NCBI GenBank assembly: GCA_963797085.1 | Contig: CAWCOA010000006.1 | Location: 434,001-498,000, forward strand | DNA: 64,000 nucleotides | Direction: 5' to 3' | Source: JASJBU01 sp963797085 | GTDB lineage: Bacteria > Pseudomonadota > Gammaproteobacteria > Chromatiales > Chromatiaceae | Part shown: positions 60,201 to 64,000 of the stretch, piece after piece | How the letters are laid out: each line of letters opens with the position of its first letter | Position numbering within the stretch: the stretch's first letter is position 1 | The notes under the pieces: model-generated | What the model was told of the DNA's origin: nothing | The model's input: only the letters and a program-made list of their open reading frames with translations | Databases searched by the model: none | Position numbers and translations under genes: made by a program

Positions 60201-63200
60201 TCAAGGTAATCGCCAGCGATGGGATCGGCACAGTGTCCGATAACTTTACGCTAACGGTGAAAAATATTGATGATGCACCGGTCATCGGCGGCAATACCAG
60301 CGCTGCGCTGACCGAGGACATCGATCCGGATAGCGATAATCTGCTAGAGATCAGCGGTTTACTGACCATCGCCGATCCCGATGTGGGCGAATCCAGTTTC
60401 CTGGCCGGAACTGTGGGCGGATCCTATGGAGACCTGATCATCGATACAGCAGGCAACTGGAGCTACAGCGCCGAAAACACTCAGGCCGCCATCCAGCGGT
60501 TGGATGACGGTGAGAGCATCGACGATATCCTGACCGTGACCACGGCGGACGGCACGGCCCAGACGATCACTATTACCCTCAACGGTACCGAGGACGCGCC
60601 GGTCATTACGGCAATCACGACCGGGACGGTGGCCGAAGACGGTACGCTCACGGCCAGTGGAACGCTGGCGATCACGGACACCGATAGGAGTGACAACCCG
60701 ATCTCGTTCCCGGATGTGGCCTCTATCCTGGGGGACAACGGTTTCGGTCACTTTGTCCTGACGGGCGGCACCTGGACCTATACCCTTGATAACGGTGATA
60801 CATCGGTCCAGGCCCTGGATACCGATGAGTCACTGACCGACAGCCACGCCTTTACCGCCTCGGATGGCAGTACCCAGGGGGTGACCATCACCATCAGGGG
60901 TAGCGATGATGCCGCAGTGATTTCCGGCACGACGACGGGTTCAGTGGCTGAAGACGGCGCTTTAACATCTTCCGGAGACTTGACGATCATTGATACCGAT
61001 ACCAGTGATCCCAGCAGTTTTGTGGATGTTGCGGCACAGGCCGCTGATAATGGCTATGGCACTTTTGAGATCACGGGTGATACTTGGATTTATCGCCTGG
61101 ATAATAGCCATTCTGCGGTGCAGGCGCTGGATGTGGGTGAGACTTTAACCGATACCTATACCTTTACCGCGCCCGATGGAGTGACACAACTCGTGACTGT
61201 GACCATCGACGGAGGAGAAGACACGCCGGTGTTTACTTCCAGCGCGGTGACGACGGCCAGTGAAGACAGCGCCTACAGTTACAGCATCACCACCCGAGAG
61301 GTGGATGTGGAAGCGGTGAGCATCAGCGCCAGTACGCTACCGGCCTGGTTGACGCTCACCGACAACGGGGATGGAACCGCGAGCCTGAGCGGCACTCCGA
61401 CCAATGCTGAAGTCGGCGATCACAGCGTGGTGCTGGTGGTCAGTGACGGCAGTGTAAGCAGTCAACAGAGTTTTACCCTCGCCGTCGCGAATACCGACGA
61501 CGCGCCGACATTTGAGGAACCCTCCTTCGTTGAACACACTATCACCACCGCCGCTGATGGCGCCATATTTGTGACCACGGAAGACGTGGATGGCGACGGC
61601 GACCTGGATGTGCTCTCGGCCTCTTACAATGACAATACGATTGCCTGGTATGAAAACGACGGTACTGAAAATTTCACTGCCCAGACTATCACCCTTGACG
61701 CGGCTAGCGCCCGCTCTGTCACTACCGCCGACGTGGACGGTGACGGCGACCTGGATGTGCTCTCAGCCTCTTTAAGTGACGACAAGATTGCCTGGTATGA
61801 GAACGATGGCAGTGAGAACTTCACCGCTCACACCATCACGACCACCGCGGACGGCGCAAACTCAGTCACCACCGCCGACGTGGACGGTGACGGCGACCTG
61901 GATGTACTCTCGGCTTCTTACAATGACCATACGATCGCCTGGTATGAGAACGATGGCAGTGAGAACTTCACCGCCCACACTATCACCAACGCCGCGAATA
62001 ACGCCTATTCAGTCACCACGGCCGACGTGGATGGCGATGGCGATTTGGATGTGCTCTCGGCCTCATTTAACGACAAGAAGATTGCCTGGTATGAGAACGA
62101 TGGCAGTGAGAACTTCACTGCCCACACTATCACCACCGCCGCGAATGGCGCCTTTGCGGTCACCACGGCCGACATGGATGGCGATGGCGACCTGGATGTG
62201 CTCTCGGCCTCTTCCAGTGACGATAAGATTGCCTGGTATGAGAATGATGGCAGTGAAAACTTCATCGCCCACACCATCACCACCGCCGCGAATGGTGCCC
62301 GGTCTGTCACCACGGCCGACGTAGATGGCGATGGCGACCTGGATGTGCTCTCAGCATCGCAGAGCGACGACAAGATTGCCTGGTATGAGAACGATGGCAG
62401 TGAAAACTTCACCGCCCACACCATCACCACCGCTGCAAATGGCGCCCGGTCTGTCACCACGGCCGACGTGGATGGCGATGGCGATCTGGATGTGCTCTCG
62501 GCATCGCAGGACGATGACAAGATTGCCTGGTATGAGAACATCCCAGTCACGTCGCTGGACGGTAACCCGACGTATGTCGAGGGCGGCGCGGCGGTTGTGC
62601 TCGATGCCAACGTGACGATATTTGATGAAGAACTCTCAGCGAACAACAATTTTGATGGCGCAACATTGACCCTTGCCCGCAATGGCGGAGACAACAGCCA
62701 GGACGTGATTAGTCTTGCAGATTTAGATCTATTGACGAAGAACGGGCAAGTCATTGCGGTCGTCAGTTCATCGACTCCAGGCAGCTATGCGTTTACTTTC
62801 ACCGATGCGAATGGAGAAGTTCCAACGCAGGATGACGTCAATGCGTTAATGCAACAGATCACCTATCGCAACACCAGTGATACACCGCCTGCCAGTGTTC
62901 AGATCGACTGGACGTTCAATGACGGTAATACCGGCTTTCAGGGTACGGGCGGGCCACTGCAAGTAACGGGTAGTACGACAGTCGATATTACGGCTGTCGA
63001 TGATCCTGCCACCATCACCGGAGACATTAGTTTCAACGGTGACGAAGGCGATTCCGTCGGTGGTGATCTGGACGCGACCGATGTGGAAGGTCTCACCGAC
63101 AATACTTATTTTAGTGTGACCACTCCATCTGATCATGGTACCGCGACAATTGATGGCATAACGGGAGCGTGGACCTTTACACCTACTGATCTGGACTGGT

Positions 63201-64000
63201 TCGGTAGCGACACTTTTACGGTCACCGTCACCGATGACCTCGGAGGTACTACCACTCAAGTGGTGAGTATAACTCTTGCAAATGTCAACGATGCCGCCGT
63301 CATCACCGGTACCGATACCGGTTCCGTGCAGGAAGACGTGGCCGTCGTGGCTGATAATATTTCCACATCGGGCACGCTTAACATTGTCGATCCCGATACC
63401 GGTGAATCTTCCTTCCAGACCGGAACTATTAACGGCAGCTACGGTGATCTGGTCATGCAGACCAATGGCAATTGGTCCTACACTGCCGATAACACCCAGG
63501 CCGCGATCCAACAGCTCGATCTTGGCGAGAGTCTCACCGATACCCTCACCGTCTCTGCCTTCGACAGCACCACCCATAATGTCATCATTACGATTAATGG
63601 CTCTGATGATGCTGCCGTTATCTCCGGCACCACCACCGGTACGGTTCAGGAAGACGGTACTTTAACCTCTTCTGCTGCTCTGGCCATCACCGATACCGAT
63701 AGCAGTGACCCCACCGACTTTGTCGATGTCGCCTCGACAGCCGGTGATAATGGCTATGGCTCCTTTGCCATGACCGGCAACACCTGGACCTACTCACTGG
63801 ATAACGCCAACGCCAGTGTGCAGGCCCTCGACGTGGGCGAGACCCTGATTGATACCTTTACCTTCAGCGCGCCCGATGGAGTTACCCAGCAGGTTTCCGT
63901 CACCATCAACGGCGCCTTGGATACCCCGACGATAGAGAGTACGATCGCCGATCAGTCCCTGGCGGAAGACTTTAGCAGCTACACCATCGACCTGAATTCG
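51296..64000 (+). CDS. Giant LEPR-leader/DUF4347/VCBS-cadherin repeat protein, 3'-truncated
   Basis: Open for 4,235 codons to the window end. There is no classical signal peptide. Residues 16-25 are LEPRVLFSAD, the LEPR-type leader. Residues ~90-260 form a DUF4347 domain (HLISHASDG with H152; LIYGCDMAS with C195). A jelly-roll-like segment follows to ~470, then cadherin/CSPG-like and Ig-like domains, and a VCBS pair (~907-1117). Five 417-residue super-units span 1226-3311, then a cadherin-like domain, seven FG-GAP-like repeats (3425-3749), further cadherin-like domains, and a second VCBS pair (~3997-4207). It is probably a secreted adhesin or matrix protein. GTG at 51290 is an alternative start. 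Confidence 0.88.
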   Translation, partial: MKQKKNKRSAAIIEALEPRVLFSADVLGGVIDSPTTEDPLANLLDDAVTVLERQSAHTQNEQNDSSDSQPLPEDQAEGVIAPLSAEPVSKELVLIDSNTPDYQQLLDDLLAQAEDSRQLDVLLLDANREGISQISDILVDYTNLDAVHLISHASDGIVSLGSSSLDLETLQNNSAEIKDWDNAFAEQGDLLIYGCDMASTSEGERLVDTLAKLTSADVAASDDVTGSANLGGDWDLEYQKGQLETSAVFSHDTQQDWEHLLDVTAVASTTGASHGEDILISHTTSGSDRLMLVGVTLNHAGASDSVSSITYNSDSLNLIGIKKNGDARVEIWALVAPDIGTYVVDVKFSSNSDGAAVGVTTFTGVDQATPLGAFASSSGSSGSASATIASAADEMVFGVIAVDDPSDYDLIEDALQTENWQAYGYEINGGGGTKAGAASVNMSWTWSASDAWSIGGVSIKAEAADVAAPSEVNNTGSTVLEGNSDIITNLELRYDDVVEPAANVSYTVTTSPSYGRLEFNSAPDVPITSFTQDDLDNNRVVYVHNSSETTTDSFSFDVDDGVGNSLADQGFTITISPENDTPTIESTIAGQSLSEDFPSYTIDLNAAFSDAETADNALVYGVNGNSNINVSISSGIATITCTADWNGSETLTFTATDGGTPGLSASQDVVFAVSAEVDIANDVAVSVVEDTATAIAVLANDTFEGTPVVTAISSPSHGGVVVNGDNTITYTPTANYTGTDSFTYTVTSGDVTETATVTINVTSVNDAPVVTVPAVVLAATEQVGLSIEGTGFSVSDVDEEGAGATATLSVSEGRITVAEGDSGVTIDAGNNSNAVKISGAIAQINNLLTGAGTGTITYRNTSDAPSTSTTFTVTVNDQGNTGADPSATGDGSSEEETNSQTINITATNDAAVITGTDTGSVQEDVAVVADNISTSGTLNIVDPDTGESSFQTGTINGSYGDLVMQTNGNWSYTADNTQAAIQQLDLGESLTDTLTVSAFDSTTHNVIITINGSDDAAVISGTTTGTVQEDGTLTSSAALAITDTDSSDPTDFVDVASTAGDNGYGSFAMTGNTWTYSLDNANASVQALDVGETLIDTFTFSAPDGVTQQVSVTINGAEDASVITATSSGTVTEDTILTASGTLAISDVDSSDNPVSFADVASIPGDNGYGDFVLSGGTWTYTLDIDHTSVQALDVGQTLNDRHTFVATDGSSLMVAITISGAEDLPTVENAIADQAAVEDSPFSFTFASNVFDDVDTPDTLSYTASLVDDSALPTWLSFDAVTRTFSGTPANADVGSLNVKAIASDGDGTVSDTFSLIVNNTSDAPLVGGDSSAALTEDLNPDADNLLEASGTLTIADPDAGESSFVEGTIGGTYGNLVIDSAGNWSYSASNTQAVIQQLDVGESINDVLTVTTADGTPQTVTITINGAEDAPEITAIISATLAEDGSQTASGTLTISDTDTSDNPVSFADVTSIPGDNGYGDFVLTGGTWVYTLDNNLSAVQALDAGETLTDTHTYTATDSSTRTVTITIDGAEDSAIITGTITGTVAEDANLTASGTLAISDTDTSDNPVSFDDQSSTPGDNSYGNFTMTGSSWIYTLNSSHAAVQGLDAGEILTDSFSFVSSGGAVQLVTITINGTEDAPTLQNSIADQTAAEDSPFDFTFASDVFADVDTSDTLSYTASLADDSALPTWLSFDALSRTFNGTPTNADLGILNVKVTANDGSSTVSATFSLTINNTSDAPVIGGDSSATLTEDLDPDTDNLLETSGTLTIADPDAGESSFLAGTIGGTYGNLVIDTAGNWSYAADNTQSQIQQLDVGESIYDVLTITTADGTPQTITITINGAEDAPEITAITSGTVAEDGSLTASGTLAISDTDTSDNPVSFADEVSIPGDNGYGDFVLTDGTWVYTLDNNLTAVQALDAGETLTDTHTYTATDSSTRTVTITINGAGDSAIITGTTTGTLSEDSLTSANGTLAVSDLDTSDSSVSFIDEAPVPGNNGFGDFAMTGGNWSYTLNSTHPSVQALDVGETLSDSHIFYTSGGDSQLVTITITGAEDAPTVDNAIPNKATQQDASFNFTFAANAFVDVDAADTLLFSATQADGSPLPAWLNFDAATRTFSGTPTSADLGTLSYKVTADDGSSTVSDTFNITVLNSSGGTPAITGNFTGAVSEDVDPDLDDLLETSGALSITDPDSAESGFLAGTISGTYGNLTIDNAGNWNYAADNTQVAIQQLDVGQSINDVLRVTTLDGTARNITITINGAEDAAEITAITSGSVAEDGSLIASGTLTISDIDILDNPVSFTDVPSIPGDNGYGDFVLAGGTWGYTLDNNLTAVQALDTGETLIDTHTFSASDGNTRTVTITINGSEDAAIITATTTGSVTEDNTLSASGTLAISDIDTLDNPVSFTDQPSTLGDNGYGDFALNAGSWTYNLNTSHPSVQALDAGQTLSDTHTFTASDGNSRVVTIIINGTEDLPYVENVIANQTAVEDIAFSFTFASNVFDDIDASDTLSYSASLADDSPLPGWLSFNSATRTFSGTPLNADVGSLSVKVTADDGAGTVSDIFTLTIYNTDDAPIIGGDSSAQLTEDLDPDSDGLLEISGVLTNADPDVGESGFQAGSVGGIYGDLSIDSVGNWSYAASNTQSVIQQLDVGQSISDVLTVTTLDGTSQNIIITINGAEDAPEIIADTSGSVAEDGSLIASGILAISDTDTADNPVSFEDQPSIPGDNGFGNFELTSGSWSYTLNNNHTSVQALDVGETLTDTRTFTATDGSSRVVTITINGAEDNAVITGTTTATVAEDSLATPSWTLAISDTDTSDNPVSFADQDSTLGDNGYGNFSMSGSSWSYSLNNAHAAVQALAVGETLDDTHTFYSTRGTPLLVSIIISGTEDLPTVEYAMADQTAVQDSSFNYIFASIVFDDIDASDTLSYTATLVDDSPLPGWLSFDGTTRSFSGTPANADVGSLSVKVIASDGIGTVSDNFTLTVKNIDDAPVIGGNTSAALTEDIDPDSDNLLEISGLLTIADPDVGESSFLAGTVGGSYGDLIIDTAGNWSYSAENTQAAIQRLDDGESIDDILTVTTADGTAQTITITLNGTEDAPVITAITTGTVAEDGTLTASGTLAITDTDRSDNPISFPDVASILGDNGFGHFVLTGGTWTYTLDNGDTSVQALDTDESLTDSHAFTASDGSTQGVTITIRGSDDAAVISGTTTGSVAEDGALTSSGDLTIIDTDTSDPSSFVDVAAQAADNGYGTFEITGDTWIYRLDNSHSAVQALDVGETLTDTYTFTAPDGVTQLVTVTIDGGEDTPVFTSSAVTTASEDSAYSYSITTREVDVEAVSISASTLPAWLTLTDNGDGTASLSGTPTNAEVGDHSVVLVVSDGSVSSQQSFTLAVANTDDAPTFEEPSFVEHTITTAADGAIFVTTEDVDGDGDLDVLSASYNDNTIAWYENDGTENFTAQTITLDAASARSVTTADVDGDGDLDVLSASLSDDKIAWYENDGSENFTAHTITTTADGANSVTTADVDGDGDLDVLSASYNDHTIAWYENDGSENFTAHTITNAANNAYSVTTADVDGDGDLDVLSASFNDKKIAWYENDGSENFTAHTITTAANGAFAVTTADMDGDGDLDVLSASSSDDKIAWYENDGSENFIAHTITTAANGARSVTTADVDGDGDLDVLSASQSDDKIAWYENDGSENFTAHTITTAANGARSVTTADVDGDGDLDVLSASQDDDKIAWYENIPVTSLDGNPTYVEGGAAVVLDANVTIFDEELSANNNFDGATLTLARNGGDNSQDVISLADLDLLTKNGQVIAVVSSSTPGSYAFTFTDANGEVPTQDDVNALMQQITYRNTSDTPPASVQIDWTFNDGNTGFQGTGGPLQVTGSTTVDITAVDDPATITGDISFNGDEGDSVGGDLDATDVEGLTDNTYFSVTTPSDHGTATIDGITGAWTFTPTDLDWFGSDTFTVTVTDDLGGTTTQVVSITLANVNDAAVITGTDTGSVQEDVAVVADNISTSGTLNIVDPDTGESSFQTGTINGSYGDLVMQTNGNWSYTADNTQAAIQQLDLGESLTDTLTVSAFDSTTHNVIITINGSDDAAVISGTTTGTVQEDGTLTSSAALAITDTDSSDPTDFVDVASTAGDNGYGSFAMTGNTWTYSLDNANASVQALDVGETLIDTFTFSAPDGVTQQVSVTINGALDTPTIESTIADQSLAEDFSSYTIDLNS
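51341..51370 (+). other. LEPR leader motif of the giant protein
   Basis: Encodes LEPRVLFSAD after a basic N-terminus (MKQKKNKRSAAIIEA). This short motif is known at the N-terminus of many very large surface proteins (LEPR-XLL domain). A role in targeting or processing is suspected but not shown here. Confidence 0.8.
51562..52080 (+). other. DUF4347 domain of the giant protein
   Basis: Recognised from KELVLIDSNTPDYQQLL, VHLISHASDGIVSLGSSSLD, DLLIYGCDMASTSEGERLVD and LTSADVAASDDVTGS. The spaced His (H152) and Cys (C195) recall the catalytic dyad of CHAT/caspase-like domains. Confidence 0.75.
54016..54645 (+). repeat. 630-bp near-identical repeat, copy 1
   Basis: Encodes two VCBS-type domains. 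It matches 63286-63915 with three mismatches (54154, 54214, 54402), all synonymous, at an in-frame offset of 9,270 bp. Confidence 0.95.
54971..61228 (+). repeat. Five tandem 1,251-bp super-repeats
   Basis: Units begin at about 54971, 56222, 57473, 58727 and 59978 and the array ends near 61228, so spacing is 1,251, 1,251, 1,254, 1,251 and about 1,248 bp. Each unit encodes one cadherin-like (CADG/He_PIG type) domain, recognisable by LSYTASL, LPTWLSFD and TFSGTP, followed by three VCBS-type domains opening GGDSSA-LTED, ITAITSG-VAEDGS and ITGT-TGTVAED. Units are diverged, unlike the 630-bp repeat. Confidence 0.9.
61568..62540 (+). repeat. Seven tandem 147-bp FG-GAP-like repeats
   Basis: Units start near 61568, 61715, 61862, 62009, 62156, 62303 and 62450; the last is partial. 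Each encodes 49 residues with TTADVDGDGDLDVLSAS, KIAWYENDGSENF and AHTITTAANGA. The DxDGDGDLD segment is a calcium-binding loop of FG-GAP/VCBS propeller repeats; seven blades would suit one beta-propeller. Confidence 0.92.
63286..63915 (+). repeat. 630-bp near-identical repeat, copy 2
   Basis: Second copy of 54016-54645. After it the sequence diverges from copy 1 and continues with a domain resembling 53035-53110 (TPTIEST and EDF-SYTIDLN). Confidence 0.95.

Noticed and set aside
61568..62540. Regular 147-bp repeats that might suggest a repeat array such as CRISPR
   Set aside because: The unit is coding and in frame, the repeats are directly adjacent without unique spacers, and they encode a known calcium-loop repeat.
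51871..63665. Many open frames on the minus strand and alternative + frames inside the giant gene, some over 200 codons
   Set aside because: They mirror the repeats of the giant frame, recur at the same spacing, show low-complexity Ser/Val/Thr composition and lack ribosome-binding sites. The single + frame open for 4,235 codons explains the region.
49510..64000. Conventional type I secretion operon (LapBCE-like)
   Set aside because: No ABC ATPase with Walker motifs and no TolC-like protein is encoded in the visible part. It could lie beyond the window, so the call is left open.

Overview
The window reads as chromosome of a gammaproteobacterium. Support comes from a complete 16S-Ile-Ala-23S-5S rRNA operon with gammaproteobacterial 16S motifs and from familiar gene orders: mpl-ubiX, thiD-thiE-hemL, argC-DUF6776-bactofilin-erpA, tyrS divergent from an M23 peptidase and anmK, and birA-coaX-SPOR. 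A Chromatiales-type, possibly sulfur-oxidising lineage is plausible, but the sequence alone does not prove this.

Region 1 (1-8.7 kb) is a menaquinone locus. It has a 5'-truncated menE on the + strand facing a minus-strand operon menB-menA-menC-thioesterase, then a membrane protein and a DUF6279-type lipoprotein, then menF-menD. Together they cover chorismate to DHNA-CoA, DHNA release and prenylation. MenH and the final methyltransferase are not in the window.

Region 2 (8.7-32.7 kb) is core housekeeping: redox and thiol proteins, murein recycling (mpl, anmK, an M23 endopeptidase), flavin prenylation (ubiX), thiamin and heme precursor genes, an A-type Fe-S carrier with an unusual tail, argC, a bactofilin, and erpA. 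A broken DDE insertion sequence with 9-bp flanking direct repeats sits between the bactofilin gene and erpA. It stops immediately upstream of a likely IscR-type operator and promoter of erpA.

Region 3 (32.7-38.4 kb) is an rRNA operon. It is led by four tandem promoter-like elements with GC-rich discriminators, has boxA elements, and ends in a strong terminator.

Region 4 (38.4-43.7 kb) holds a membrane protein, an M61 peptidase with a PDZ domain, birA, coaX, a SPOR-like protein and tRNA-Thr(TGT). A decayed tyrosine integrase lies just downstream of the tRNA, marking an old integration site.

Region 5 (45.3-64 kb, continuing past the end) is the most unusual part. Three adaptor-type genes precede a giant open reading frame: a GAF-HlyD fusion; a PqqD-like/M50 zinc protease/HlyD fusion; and a secreted HlyD-type adaptor with a SPOR-like tail. 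The giant ORF has more than 4,235 codons and no stop in the window. Its product starts with an LEPR-type leader instead of a classical signal peptide, then carries a DUF4347 domain with a possible His/Cys dyad. Long arrays of cadherin-like and VCBS repeats follow, including five tandem copies of a 1,251-bp four-domain super-unit and seven 147-bp FG-GAP-like units. I propose that the three upstream proteins recognise, process and export this giant surface protein. No ABC ATPase or TolC gene is visible in the window.
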